A stretch of 64,000 nt of DNA from Zobellia russellii (GTDB lineage Bacteria; Bacteroidota; Bacteroidia; Flavobacteriales; Flavobacteriaceae): the NCBI RefSeq assembly GCF_018728565.1, contig NZ_JACSOI010000005.1, positions 124,001-188,000 of the forward strand, read 5' to 3'. The translations under genes and the position numbers were made by a program. The notes beneath the pieces were generated by a model. The model made no database searches and was not told the origin of the DNA. It saw only the letters and a program-made list of their open reading frames with translations. This document shows, piece after piece, positions 1-8,708 of this stretch (position 1 is the first letter of the stretch; each line of letters begins with the position of its first letter).

Positions 1-1
1 C

Positions 2-109
2 ATAATTATATCATTTGTGGTATGTGCGGTTACCGGAATCTTTTTTGGATGGTACCCAGCTAGAAAAGCATCGGCATTGGACCCTATTACGGCATTACGC
101 TATGAATAA
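2..109 (+). CDS. ABC transporter permease (MacB/FtsX-like), C-terminal end only
   Basis: The reading frame open from base 2 to the TAA at 107-109 encodes the end of a membrane protein: hydrophobic residues, then [20 protein letters not shown] and a short LRYE tail. This glycine/proline turn followed by ARKAS-x-DPI-x-ALRYE is the typical C-terminus of MacB/FtsX-type permeases that work with a LolD/MacB-like ATPase in export or envelope stress. The rest lies upstream of the window. The stop overlaps the ATG of the next gene (102) by 8 bases, so a sensor kinase is translationally coupled to an ABC exporter, a common regulator-transporter pairing. The substrate cannot be told. Confidence 0.82.
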   Translation: MIISFVVCAVTGIFFGWYPARKASALDPITALRYE

Positions 110-1151
110 AGCAGTTATGTATAAAAACAAAAAAATAATATTCTTTCAGCATATACTTATATGGCTTGTTCTGTTTAGCATGCCCTATATATTGTCATAT
201 GGCCAAGAATCGGATATCAATAGGCTCATAGCGCACTTTTTGATTCCAATGTTGTTCTATGCGGTTATTTTCTATCTCAATTTTTTCGTTCTTATAGATA
301 GGTTTTTATTCCCAAAGAAAACCCTGAAGTTTATCCTTTTCAACATTGTGGCCATTGCCTTTTTTATGTTTTTGAAAGAACAGATAGAGGACACTTTCTT
401 TCAAGGACTTGCGAGAAGAGCGCCGGGCGATAATCCTAAAGAGGGGCCTCCTATTAAGTTGTTTTTATATGTACAGATGATTTCCTATGCGGCACCGGTA
501 CTTTTCTCTATAGCCATAAAGACTACCAAACGCTGGGTTAGAACGGAAGCGGAACGCAAAGAGGCCGATAACTTTAAATTGCAAACGGAACTTCAGCATT
601 TGCGATATCAGTTACAACCGCACTTCTTTTTTAATTCCCTGAACAATATCTATTCTTTGGTTGATATTTCTCCGGAAAGAGCAAAATCTACCATCCATAG
701 TTTGGGAAAGCTTATGCGCTACCTTTTGTATGAAACCAATACAGAATTAGTGCCGTTATCCAAGGAAATTGAATTTATGCGTAAGTACATAGATTTAATG
801 AAACTCAGGTTGACCGATAAAACAGAAATAGAATCTAGCTTCCCTATTAGTGAAAACCAGGTTCAGATTGCACCTTTATTATTTATATCGTTGATAGAAA
901 ATGCGTTTAAACATGGGGTGTCGGCAAATAAGAACAGTATCATTTCTATTGATATGACCATTAAGGGGAGAATAGTGGATTTTACTATTGAAAACCATAA
1001 TTTCCCAAAACAGGATAATGACAAAAGTGGTTCCGGTATAGGGTTGTCCAATTTAGAAAAGCGGTTACAACTATTATATCCCAATAAACATATTTTTAAA
1101 AAGGAGCTTGCAGCAGGTGTGTATAGGGTTAATTTAAAAGTAGAGACTTAA
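102..1151 (+). CDS. LytS-type membrane sensor histidine kinase
   Basis: This is a sensor kinase of the LytS/YehU group (His_kinase family PF06580). Four hydrophobic segments occupy about the first 150 residues, then a short coiled coil, then the phosphoacceptor motif [13 protein letters not shown] and a C-terminal ATPase domain with ENAFKHG (N box) and [13 protein letters not shown] (G box). It should phosphorylate the LytTR regulator encoded next, which starts directly after its stop. The frame stays open back to base 15, but the bases up to 109 encode the permease end in another frame, so I place the start at ATG 102; ATG 117 is the alternative. Confidence 0.9.
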   Translation: MNKAVMYKNKKIIFFQHILIWLVLFSMPYILSYGQESDINRLIAHFLIPMLFYAVIFYLNFFVLIDRFLFPKKTLKFILFNIVAIAFFMFLKEQIEDTFFQGLARRAPGDNPKEGPPIKLFLYVQMISYAAPVLFSIAIKTTKRWVRTEAERKEADNFKLQTELQHLRYQLQPHFFFNSLNNIYSLVDISPERAKSTIHSLGKLMRYLLYETNTELVPLSKEIEFMRKYIDLMKLRLTDKTEIESSFPISENQVQIAPLLFISLIENAFKHGVSANKNSIISIDMTIKGRIVDFTIENHNFPKQDNDKSGSGIGLSNLEKRLQLLYPNKHIFKKELAAGVYRVNLKVET

Positions 1152-1880
1152 ATGGAAGGAATACAAATTACATGTGTGATTGTTGATGATGAGCCCATGG
1201 CACTTAACTTGGTTGAAAGTTATGTAGAGAAAACACCCTATTTGGTACTCAAAAAGAAATGTAGCAGTGCTATTGAGGCCATGCAGTTCCTTAACCAAGA
1301 AGTAGATTTACTTTTTTTGGATATTCAAATGCCCGATTTAACGGGATTGGAATTTTCAAAAATGCTGCCCAAGCAAACCAGGGTCATTTTTACCACTGCT
1401 TTTGACCAATATGCTCTGGAAGGCTTTAAAGTAGAGGCGTTGGACTATTTATTGAAACCTTTTGACTATGCGGAATTTTTGGCAGCGGCCAATAAAGCGT
1501 TTGAATGGTTTTCATTGGTGCGTGGTTCTAATAAACCTTCGATGGTTTCGGATAAAAAGGAATTTCTTTTCGTAAAATCAGAATACAAACAGTTGCGGAT
1601 CAAACTAGATGATGTCCTGTATTTTGAAGGTTTAAAGGATTATATTAAGATTTGGTTAAAAGACAATCCCAAACCCATTTTAACTTTAATGAGCCTAAAG
1701 AGTTTGGAAGAGGAACTGCCGGAAGAAAATTTTATGCGGGTACATCGCTCGTTTATCGTATCGCTTAAAAACGTAGAAGTTATAGAGCGAAGTCAGATTA
1801 TTATCAATAATCAGCGCATAACCGTTTCCGAACAGTACAAGCCCAAATTTCTGGATTTTATAAATAACAACTCCCTTTAA
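1152..1880 (+). CDS. LytTR-family response regulator
   Basis: An N-terminal receiver domain (residues about 6-120) has the acidic pair DDE near residue 12, phosphoacceptor Asp57 in LFLDIQMPD, the TTAFDQYA switch region and the conserved lysine in LLKPFDY. A C-terminal LytTR DNA-binding domain (about 140-240) has the typical FVKSEYKQLRIKLDDVLYFE entry and the FMRVHRSFIVSL core. The ATG follows the kinase stop with no gap, so the pair forms one two-component system. LytTR regulators commonly control adjacent exporters or envelope genes, here perhaps the permease gene cut by the window edge. Confidence 0.93.
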   Translation: MEGIQITCVIVDDEPMALNLVESYVEKTPYLVLKKKCSSAIEAMQFLNQEVDLLFLDIQMPDLTGLEFSKMLPKQTRVIFTTAFDQYALEGFKVEALDYLLKPFDYAEFLAAANKAFEWFSLVRGSNKPSMVSDKKEFLFVKSEYKQLRIKLDDVLYFEGLKDYIKIWLKDNPKPILTLMSLKSLEEELPEENFMRVHRSFIVSLKNVEVIERSQIIINNQRITVSEQYKPKFLDFINNNSL

Positions 1881-2017
1881 TTTTTAAGGTATTATCTTCT
1901 TTTTACCTGCCAAAACACCTTAAAAACGGTTTAATTTCAACCCTTTAAAAAAAGGCAAAATTAACGGTAAGTGGTTCAAAATAAAGACGTAGCTTCGCCG
2001 CTTCAAAAATTGGGTCT

Positions 2018-2467
2018 ATGAAACGCATTAGTCAGTATAAGAAGTTGTTCGGAATTGAAAAGGAGATTGATCTTAAGACACTTAAGACCACCTACCGTAA
2101 TTTGGTAAAAGAATGGCATCCGGATAAATTTCAGGAAGGGGACGCTAAGCGCGAAGAGGCAGAAGTTAAAAGCCGAGCTATTATTGACGGCTATCACTTT
2201 TTGGTGAGCATTGCTCCTGAAACCATAGCGGCCAACCTTGATGCCTATACGGAAACCATTACCAATTCCGGTATAGCGGACTATGTTCACAAAGGTATGT
2301 TGTTGGAGATTACTTTTATGGATGGTACCACCTATGAATATTTTGGAGTAACCAAATCCGTTTATATTAAAATGGTAAATTCCAATAAATTGAACCGTTT
2401 TGCCAAGCGTAGCATTTACCCAAAATACATTTACAGAAAATCCAAACGTACGCTACAGGAAGCGTAA
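2018..2467 (+). CDS. DnaJ-like/KTSC domain protein
   Basis: A 149-residue cytosolic protein. Residues 1-65 form a J-domain-like helical hairpin (ISQYKKLFGI, LKTTYRNLVKEWHPDKF) that keeps the HPD tripeptide needed to stimulate DnaK. Residues about 80-145 match the KTSC domain (TFMDGTTYEYFGVTKSVYIKMVNS), a small lysyl-tRNA-synthetase-associated domain thought to bind RNA. The combination suggests a chaperone adaptor at RNA or ribosomes, which fits the two helicases and the cold-shock protein downstream. It stands alone and is followed by a clear terminator. Substrate and DnaK partner are inferred, not shown. Confidence 0.8.
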   Translation: MKRISQYKKLFGIEKEIDLKTLKTTYRNLVKEWHPDKFQEGDAKREEAEVKSRAIIDGYHFLVSIAPETIAANLDAYTETITNSGIADYVHKGMLLEITFMDGTTYEYFGVTKSVYIKMVNSNKLNRFAKRSIYPKYIYRKSKRTLQEA

Positions 2468-2488
2468 ACGTTATTTTTATACAATTTC

Positions 2489-2520
2489 AAAAGGGGGCTT
2501 AATTCTAAAGCCCCTTTTTT
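2489..2520 (+). terminator. Rho-independent terminator after the DnaJ-KTSC gene
   Basis: Stem AAGGGGGCTT / AAGCCCCTT with a short AATTCT-type loop, ending in a run of T. Confidence 0.85.
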
Positions 2521-2567
2521 CAATTAAATAGTACATCTTTTAATACCTTTCTGGGGCTAGCTGTACT

Positions 2568-2575
2568 TATCTTTG
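2568..2575 (+). promoter_or_regulatory. Candidate -7 promoter element
   Basis: TATCTTTG fits the Bacteroidota -7 consensus TAnnTTTG and lies 14 bases before the ATG at 2590, so the leader would be very short. No good TTG -33 box is seen. Confidence 0.5.
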
Positions 2576-2589
2576 TTTAAATCCATTTT

Positions 2590-3918
2590 ATGTCTACATC
2601 ATTTTCCGATTTAGGAATCAACGAGCAAGTACTTCAAAGCTTAACCGATTTAAAGATTTCCGTTCCTACGGATATTCAGAAAAAGACCATTCCCATTCTT
2701 CTGAAACAGAAAGAAGATGTAGTGGCATTGGCCAAAACGGGAACCGGTAAAACAGTTGCTTTTGGTTTGCCTTTGCTTCAGTTGATTAATACCGAAAAAA
2801 CAGAGGTGCAGGCCGTAATTCTATCACCCACCAGGGAATTGGGGCATCAAATTTATGAGAATTTGGTTTCTTTTGCAGCGCACAGTCCTGCTATTTTCAC
2901 AACTTCGGTTTGTGGTGGCATACCCATTAAACCTCAAATAGAACGTCTTAAGGAACCTACCCATATAATCGTGGCCACCCCAGGACGGTTAATCGATTTG
3001 ATTCAGCGCAAGGCCGTCAGTATAAAAAAGATAAAGTTTTTAGTATTGGACGAGGCCGATGAAATGGTAACCGCATTAAAGACCGATTTGGACAAGCTTG
3101 GCGAGGAAATGCCAAAATCCAGAAGAACCTTATTGTTTACCGCAACCATGCCCGGCACCGTAAAGCAATTGGTACAGAACTATATGTCTAAACATGTAGT
3201 GCACATAGAAGCGGATATGGCGCAGATGGGCAACCAAGGTATTGACCACAAATATATCGTGGTAGAGCCTATAGAAAAGTTAGAGGTGCTGCTTCATTTT
3301 TTAAACACCAAGGAAGGGGAGCGTGGCATTATTTTCTGCAAAACAAAAGCGGCCGTTAATAAATTGGCCAAAAAGCTGGCCATCAACAAATTTTCTTCAG
3401 GGTCCATACATGGTAGTCTAACCCAGGGGATTAGAGACCGCATCATGGGACAATTTAGGGAAGGTCATATAGACATCCTTGTTGCTACGGATTTAGCGGC
3501 GCGCGGTATTGACGTAAAAGAGATTTCATATGTGGTAAATTATCACCTGCCGGATACTTATGAGGCCTATGTGCATAGAAGCGGACGTACCGCTAGGGCA
3601 GGGGCAAAAGGACTTTCCCTAAGTATTATACAGGAGGAAGAGCGTAAGGACATACCGGAATTTGAGGAAGAATTGGGACTGGTTTTCAATGAAATGAAGA
3701 AACAGGATGCTCAAGATAGGGAAGAGACCAATTTGACGCTTTGGGCCAAACGCGTTTTCAAGACAAAACCCAATCGTAATGTATCCGTAGAAACAAAGGA
3801 TAAGATAAAGACCATTTTCCATCATTTAACAAAGGAAGAACTGATAGAGAAGGTATTGGCGGATCATATTGTACAAATTACTCCGGCCACTCCAAAATTG
3901 GAATCCCTAAAAAAATAA
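2590..3918 (+). CDS. DEAD-box ATP-dependent RNA helicase
   Basis: A 442-residue helicase with both RecA lobes: Q motif (residues 5-30), Walker A AKTGTGKT (48-55), PTREL (80-84), DEAD (154-157), the TAT version of motif III (184-186), ATDLAARGID (299-308) and HRSGRTARAG (329-338). About 100 charged residues follow without a recognisable RNA-binding domain. It should unwind short RNA duplexes during ribosome assembly, mRNA turnover or cold adaptation. The next helicase gene starts 6 bases after its stop, so the two are cotranscribed. I cannot choose between RhlE-like and CshA-like naming. Confidence 0.93.
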   Translation: MSTSFSDLGINEQVLQSLTDLKISVPTDIQKKTIPILLKQKEDVVALAKTGTGKTVAFGLPLLQLINTEKTEVQAVILSPTRELGHQIYENLVSFAAHSPAIFTTSVCGGIPIKPQIERLKEPTHIIVATPGRLIDLIQRKAVSIKKIKFLVLDEADEMVTALKTDLDKLGEEMPKSRRTLLFTATMPGTVKQLVQNYMSKHVVHIEADMAQMGNQGIDHKYIVVEPIEKLEVLLHFLNTKEGERGIIFCKTKAAVNKLAKKLAINKFSSGSIHGSLTQGIRDRIMGQFREGHIDILVATDLAARGIDVKEISYVVNYHLPDTYEAYVHRSGRTARAGAKGLSLSIIQEEERKDIPEFEEELGLVFNEMKKQDAQDREETNLTLWAKRVFKTKPNRNVSVETKDKIKTIFHHLTKEELIEKVLADHIVQITPATPKLESLKK

Positions 3919-3924
3919 GCAGCC

Positions 3925-5238
3925 ATGTCCAATACAATTCGTACGCAAGGGGATATTTTAAAGAAACTGGGGATTCCAAGTCTTAATCCCATGCAGGAGG
4001 AAGCTTTATCGGTCATCGGTAAAAATAAAAACACCGTGCTGTTGTCACCCACGGGAACAGGCAAGACCTTGGCTTTTTTATTGCCGCTACTGGAAACCTT
4101 AGATGCGGAATGTTCGGAAATTCAAGCATTGGTACTAGTGCCGTCACGTGAACTGGCGATACAGATAGAACAGGTTGTACGTGATATGGGCTCTGGTTTT
4201 AAAGTAAATGCGGTATATGGCGGAAGACCCATTTCCAAGGATAAAATAGAATTGAAACATACCCCAGCTATATTGATCGGCACGCCCGGAAGGATTGCTG
4301 ATCATTTTGGGGGAGACCGATTTTCAAAACGAGACATCAAAACTTTGGTTTTGGACGAATTCGATAAATCTCTGGAAACAGGTTTTGAAGGAGAAATGAG
4401 CGCCATCATCCAGCAACTTCCCAATTTGGAAAAGCGGATTCTTACTTCCGCCACACAAGGCGTTGAGATTCCTAAATTCGTTAATTTAAGTAATCCGATG
4501 GTTGTTGATTATCTGGATTCAAAAAAAGAATCTAAACTGGCTATCAAAACAGTTGTTTCCCCAGATAAGGACAAGCTGCAGACCTTGTTGGATTTGCTAT
4601 TGCATATTGGAAATCAGCCCGGAATTATCTTTTGCAATTACAAGGACAGTATTGAGCGGGTAAGCACATTTTTGAATAAAAATAAAATCAACCATACTTG
4701 TTTTTCAGGAGGTATGGAGCAAAGAGATCGAGAGCGTTCCTTAATTAAGTTCAGAAACGGCACCTGTCAAGTTCTTGTTGCAACGGATTTAGCGGCTAGA
4801 GGAATAGATATTCCCGAAATGAAGTATATTATTCATTATGAACTTCCCAGGGCTATAGAAGAATTCACGCATCGTAACGGCAGAACCGCTCGTGTAAATG
4901 CCAAGGGTACAGCCTATGTTTTAAGGTCTAAAACCGAATTTATACCGGAATTCATTAAAGATGTGGCTACGGTAGATATTTCTAAAAAAGCAGCCTTTCA
5001 ACCTCAATATTGGGAAACCCTCTTTATTTCAGGTGGGCGAAAGGACAAAATTTCCAAAGGGGATATTGCTGGTCTGTTTTTTAAACAAGGTGGACTCAAC
5101 AAAGACCAGTTAGGGATTATTGAACTAAAACAGGACTGTGCATTTGTTTCCGTTCCCGTGTCCCTTGCCGATAAACTGACTAAAAAATTGAACAATTCCC
5201 GTTTAAAGAACAAGAAAGTTAGGGTAACGGTGCTGTAA
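3925..5238 (+). CDS. DEAD-box-like RNA helicase, DEFD variant, with DbpA-type RNA-binding domain
   Basis: Two RecA lobes with Walker A SPTGTGKT (41-48), PSREL, DEFD (144-147) instead of DEAD, SAT (175-177), ATDLAARGID and HRNGRTARV. About the last 70 residues (GGRKDKISKGDIAGLFFKQG onward, ending KKVRVTVL) match the DbpA RNA-binding domain, which in E. coli DbpA and B. subtilis YxiN targets 23S rRNA hairpin 92. The likely role is large-subunit assembly. The Ala-to-Phe change at the third position of motif II is unusual, but the two acidic residues that coordinate Mg-ATP remain. It forms an operon with the upstream helicase. Confidence 0.9.
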   Translation: MSNTIRTQGDILKKLGIPSLNPMQEEALSVIGKNKNTVLLSPTGTGKTLAFLLPLLETLDAECSEIQALVLVPSRELAIQIEQVVRDMGSGFKVNAVYGGRPISKDKIELKHTPAILIGTPGRIADHFGGDRFSKRDIKTLVLDEFDKSLETGFEGEMSAIIQQLPNLEKRILTSATQGVEIPKFVNLSNPMVVDYLDSKKESKLAIKTVVSPDKDKLQTLLDLLLHIGNQPGIIFCNYKDSIERVSTFLNKNKINHTCFSGGMEQRDRERSLIKFRNGTCQVLVATDLAARGIDIPEMKYIIHYELPRAIEEFTHRNGRTARVNAKGTAYVLRSKTEFIPEFIKDVATVDISKKAAFQPQYWETLFISGGRKDKISKGDIAGLFFKQGGLNKDQLGIIELKQDCAFVSVPVSLADKLTKKLNNSRLKNKKVRVTVL

Positions 5239-5368
5239 TTCCTTCTTTTTTGTAATGCTAAAACTGCTCTTAGTTCAACACAAACGCAACGTTTCTAGGG
5301 GGTTGGGGGCGAAGTGGGGAAAGGATAGAAAGGTGCCGTGATAATAAGTTGAAAATAAGTGAATTAAA

Positions 5369-5401
5369 TTGCCATTACTAAAAAAATTGGCGTCATCTTT
5401 G
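5369..5401 (+). promoter_or_regulatory. Candidate promoter of the cold-shock gene
   Basis: TTG at 5369-5371, a 22-base spacer and CATCTTTG at 5394-5401 resemble the Bacteroidota -33/-7 pair (TTG, TAnnTTTG). The leader would be about 30 nt. Bases 5239-5368 hold nothing else recognisable. Confidence 0.5.
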
Positions 5402-5439
5402 TCCTTTAATAAGCAGTATAAATTTTTAATTACATTACA

Positions 5440-5631
5440 ATGAGTAAAGGAACAGTAAAATTTTTCAACGATACCAAAGGTTTTGGTTTTATCACTGAAG
5501 AAGGCGTTGAAAAAGATCACTTTGTACACGTTTCAGGTTTAGTAGACGAAATTCGTGAAGGCGATGAAGTTGAATTTGATCTACAAGAAGGTAAAAAAGG
5601 CCTAAACGCAGTAAACGTAACAGTATTATAA
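5440..5631 (+). CDS. Cold-shock domain protein (CspA family)
   Basis: A 63-residue single cold-shock domain. RNP1 is KGFGFIT and RNP2 is HFVHVS. The GTVKFFNDTKGFGFI start and the ALNA/LNAVNV end are classical. It binds single-stranded RNA and DNA and melts mRNA structure, which complements the two helicases just upstream. It has its own promoter and terminator, so it is monocistronic. Confidence 0.96.
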   Translation: MSKGTVKFFNDTKGFGFITEEGVEKDHFVHVSGLVDEIREGDEVEFDLQEGKKGLNAVNVTVL

Positions 5632-5655
5632 TTCTATATATACTTTAAGTTTTAC

Positions 5656-5688
5656 AAAAAGCCCATCTTAACGGATGGGCTTTTTTTA
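5656..5688 (+). terminator. Terminator of the cold-shock gene
   Basis: AAAAAGCCCATC, loop TTAAC, then GGATGGGCTTTTTTT: a strong stem and a T run, 24 bases after the stop. Confidence 0.9.
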
Positions 5689-5822
5689 TGGCCAAAAATG
5701 CCATCAATATACACTCCTAGATCAAGAGAACTGTTTTAAGTTTTTCATCTATAAATACGGCATTTATGTAGTGTAAAATGTAGCGTACGTATATATCTTT
5801 TCCCTTTTGCCATAGGTGAATG

Positions 5823-5830
5823 TACTTTTG
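5823..5830 (+). promoter_or_regulatory. Candidate -7 promoter element
   Basis: TACTTTTG matches TAnnTTTG, 28 bases before the ATG at 5859. It also argues that the in-frame ATG at 5820 is not the start. Confidence 0.55.
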
Positions 5831-5858
5831 CGCTTATATAAATTTAAAACACAAAACC

Positions 5859-6158
5859 ATGAAAAAAGTAGTAGCATCATTTGTACTTATAGCCGTATTG
5901 GCCAGTTGTAACAGTGTTAAGAACGTAAATACGTCCACTGCATCTCAGGCGGCTTCCTTATTAAGTTCATTAAGTTCTAACTCAACGGTGCAGCAAGTGG
6001 CTAGCTTGTTCAGTTTGTTGGATACCGATAATAATAGTGCTATAAGTTCTACAGAGGCTATGGGTTCGGTTTCAGAGAATTTTGACACTTTGGATACTGA
6101 TAATGATTCAAGCCTAAATCTTACCGAATTGGAAGGTATCTTGGCTTTGCTGAAATAA
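5859..6158 (+). CDS. Small EF-hand lipoprotein
   Basis: From ATG 5859 the product has 99 residues. It opens with a lipoprotein signal (MKKVVASFVLIAVLASC) whose lipobox LASC predicts cleavage before Cys17. A Ser/Ala/Thr-rich linker follows, then two EF-hand-like loops, DTDNNSAISSTE and DTDNDSSLNLTE, each with Asp/Asn at the calcium positions and Glu at the last. It is likely an envelope-anchored calcium-binding protein of unknown role. ATG 5820 is in frame but would put a soluble stretch before the signal and overlap the promoter element. Confidence 0.8.
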   Translation: MKKVVASFVLIAVLASCNSVKNVNTSTASQAASLLSSLSSNSTVQQVASLFSLLDTDNNSAISSTEAMGSVSENFDTLDTDNDSSLNLTELEGILALLK

Positions 6159-6180
6159 TATTTGAGTTGAGTTTAGTATA

Positions 6181-6209
6181 AAAGCGTGGTCCTCGGATTG
6201 CGCTTTTTT
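6181..6209 (+). terminator. Terminator after the EF-hand lipoprotein
   Basis: AAAGCG / CGCTTT stem, extended inward by G-T pairs, ending in a T run. Confidence 0.7.
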
Positions 6210-6359
6210 CTGTCTATAAAATTCTAATGTTCGTAGATAAAAATAGCCAACTCGTCTATTATGTCCCAAATATGGGCTTTTCAAGTTAAACCAGGCTCAA
6301 TAATTGTTGTCTTAGTATCGAATGATTAAGTGAAAGTTTAACTTTTAAATGTATGACTC

Positions 6360-6947
6360 ATGAAAACAAATACTAAAAAATATTATGCATTAGCGCTTTT
6401 AATAATCGGATTCTCTTTTGTGGCAAATGCCCAGACCCGCAAACGAACCACTACAAAAACTACGATTACAAAAACGGTAGCAAACAACACACCACGTAGG
6501 GTGTCCAGTAAAAAAGTGGTTTACAAAACCCCAAAGAAGAAAGTGGTAGCGGTAAGAACGGTACCTAATAAAAGGGTGGTAAAGTACCAAGGTCAGAATT
6601 ACTATTATGCCAATAATAGGTTTTACACTTCTTCCAGAGGTCGTTATATTCCAATTGCACCTAAAATTGGTTTTAGAATAAGCTCTTTGCCAGTAGGGTA
6701 TAATAGAGTCAGGTATAACAATCGAGTGTATTTTAATGTTGGGGGCACTTTTTATACAGAAGTGGGTAATGAATATGAAGTGGTAGAACCGGAAATTGGT
6801 ACGGTAGTTTATGAATTACCGGACGATTATGAAAAGGTAACTATAGACGGTCTTAACTATTACGAGTATGCCAATGTACTGTATGAAAAAATACAGGTTA
6901 ATGGTACCAGAGCTTATGAAGTTGTAGGTATTATCGATATGGAATAA
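6360..6947 (+). CDS. Secreted DUF6515-like protein
   Basis: 195 residues beginning with a Sec signal peptide that ends near VANAQ. A very basic, low-complexity segment (residues about 25-75, many Lys/Arg/Thr/Val) follows, then two or three short repeats built around (V/I)-x(2)-G-x-N/L-Y-Y-x-A/N-N, such as YQGQNYYYANNRFY, YNNRVYFNVGGTFY and IDGLNYYEYANVLY. These resemble the small beta repeats of DUF6515 proteins. It is likely periplasmic or surface-bound; no biochemical role is known to me. It stands alone and ends at a good terminator. Confidence 0.68.
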   Translation: MKTNTKKYYALALLIIGFSFVANAQTRKRTTTKTTITKTVANNTPRRVSSKKVVYKTPKKKVVAVRTVPNKRVVKYQGQNYYYANNRFYTSSRGRYIPIAPKIGFRISSLPVGYNRVRYNNRVYFNVGGTFYTEVGNEYEVVEPEIGTVVYELPDDYEKVTIDGLNYYEYANVLYEKIQVNGTRAYEVVGIIDME

Positions 6948-6975
6948 ATAGGGGAATAGTACCTTACGAAACAAT

Positions 6976-7003
6976 ACGCTTGTCCTTTAGACAGGCGTTT
7001 TTT
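6976..7003 (+). terminator. Terminator after the DUF6515-like gene
   Basis: ACGCTTGTC / GACAGGCGT (one G-T pair), then a T run. Confidence 0.85.
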
Positions 7004-7146
7004 GTTCGCGTGTGATCCTGTTTTTCTTAACGGACAGCGAATCTTTGTTTTTGTGGAATTTAAGTGCAACGGTACAAATAAAGGTGTAATTTCGCGCGGC
7101 GTAAAATAGTGTTCGGTTAGTGGGATGCTAAAGAAAAATAGGCGGA

Positions 7147-8697
7147 ATGAAGAGTGAAGAATTGCAGGATAATCAGGAGGTTTCTTTAGACGAGGTAAAA
7201 CAAGCCATAGCCGTTCTAGAGCGATTGGTAGCGAATACCGATCAGATATTTGAAATTCCCAAAGCGCAACGTACCGCCTTGATCAAAGCTTCTGGGCAGT
7301 TGTCCCGCCCCAGTAGGGAAGAGTTTTCGCGCAGAAAGAAAGATGCTAAAAAAGCGGCAAAGCGTAAACAGGCAGCAAAGGATAGAAGTGCACGTAACGA
7401 AACTGGAATTCGGTATGCGCGTGAGGCTTCGGTATTTGTAGCGCCAAAATTATTGGCTGCGGCCGACTTGGCCCAAAAGGACACGCCCGAATTGGAATCG
7501 CCCCGTGATTGTTATGTCTGCAAGGCCAAATTCACCAAACTCCACCACTTTTATGATACCATGTGTACAGATTGTGGAGACCTTAATTATGCCAAACGTT
7601 TTCAAACGGCCAATGTTAAAGGGCAAGTAGCGGTTATTACCGGTTCCCGACTTAAAATTGGGTATCATATTTCATTAATGTTGCTCCGTGGAGGTGCAAC
7701 CGTTATTGCTACGACACGTTTCCCTGTAGATTCTGCATTACGTTTTTCAAAGGAAGAGGATTTCATGGAATGGGGACATCGCCTGAAAATACACGGCTTG
7801 GATTTAAGACACATTCCCAGTGTGGAAATATTCTGTAATTATATTGAGCAGAATTATGAAAAACTGGATATTCTCATTAACAATGCAGCCCAGACGGTAC
7901 GCCGTCCTGCAGGGTTTTATGCCCACCTTATGCAGAATGAGGAACGCCCGTTTGAATCCCTACCAAAGTTTGCACAAGGAGTTCTAAAGGACCATATAAA
8001 TTGTCTGGAAGAACTGAATACGTTAACTACTGCAGCTTCTTCCAACAAAAATATGCCGGTTTCTTGGCACGGTCCCGAGCCTGGCATCGGGTTACGGTCC
8101 TCTGCGAAATTATCTCAGATTCCGTATAGTTTTGATGCAAGCTTGGTGGCACAGGAAGTATTTCCGGAGAGTCAGTTAGATGCCGATTTACAACAAGTAG
8201 ATTTACGGAAGACCAACAGCTGGCGTCTAAAATTGGGTGAAATTGAAACCACCGAAATGGTAGAGGTGCAACTGGTGAATTCCGTGGCACCTTTTGTTCT
8301 TTGTAACCGACTTTCGGAAGTCATGAAAAAGGAAAACACGGGACAAAAGCACATTATAAATGTAACTGCTATGGAAGGAAAGTTCCATCGGTTTTTTAAG
8401 GAATCGCGTCACCCGCACACCAATATGGCCAAAGCAGCCTTGAATATGCTTACCCATACAGCTTCCGGGGAATTGGCAAAATATGGCATTTATATGAACG
8501 CCGTAGATACCGGTTGGGTTACGGATGAGGACCCTGCGGAACTGGCCAAAAGAAAGCAGGAAGTACACGATTTTCAGCCGCCGTTGGATATTGTTGATGG
8601 TGCCGCTAGGGTAGTAGATCCGCTTTTTGATGGTATCAATACCGGAAAACACTGGTGTGGAAAGTTCTTAAAGGATTACTTTCCTATTTCTTGGTAA
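7147..8697 (+). CDS. Large SDR-fold protein with N-terminal zinc ribbon
   Basis: 516 residues, about twice the length of a classical SDR. A charged helical N-terminus is followed by two CxxC pairs (Cys122/125 and Cys140/143), a zinc-ribbon pattern. Then comes a Rossmann fold with TGSRLKIG (165-172) and NNAA (245-248). A long insertion separates this from the region that should hold the active site: the usual YxxxK reads T425-N-M-A-K429, so the catalytic Tyr is Thr, and the usual Ser position looks like Ala408. NAD(P) binding is plausible, but normal SDR oxidoreduction is doubtful. It converges on the helicase fragment gene at 8709. Confidence 0.78.
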   Translation: MKSEELQDNQEVSLDEVKQAIAVLERLVANTDQIFEIPKAQRTALIKASGQLSRPSREEFSRRKKDAKKAAKRKQAAKDRSARNETGIRYAREASVFVAPKLLAAADLAQKDTPELESPRDCYVCKAKFTKLHHFYDTMCTDCGDLNYAKRFQTANVKGQVAVITGSRLKIGYHISLMLLRGGATVIATTRFPVDSALRFSKEEDFMEWGHRLKIHGLDLRHIPSVEIFCNYIEQNYEKLDILINNAAQTVRRPAGFYAHLMQNEERPFESLPKFAQGVLKDHINCLEELNTLTTAASSNKNMPVSWHGPEPGIGLRSSAKLSQIPYSFDASLVAQEVFPESQLDADLQQVDLRKTNSWRLKLGEIETTEMVEVQLVNSVAPFVLCNRLSEVMKKENTGQKHIINVTAMEGKFHRFFKESRHPHTNMAKAALNMLTHTASGELAKYGIYMNAVDTGWVTDEDPAELAKRKQEVHDFQPPLDIVDGAARVVDPLFDGINTGKHWCGKFLKDYFPISW

Positions 8698-8708
8698 TAG
8701 TTTTTGGT

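Noticed and set aside
15-101. N-terminal extension of the first histidine kinase
   Set aside because: These bases encode the conserved end of an ABC permease in another frame.
8227-8652. 141-residue minus-strand ORF inside the SDR gene
   Set aside because: It is an antisense shadow of a well-supported gene, with no domain or start signal.
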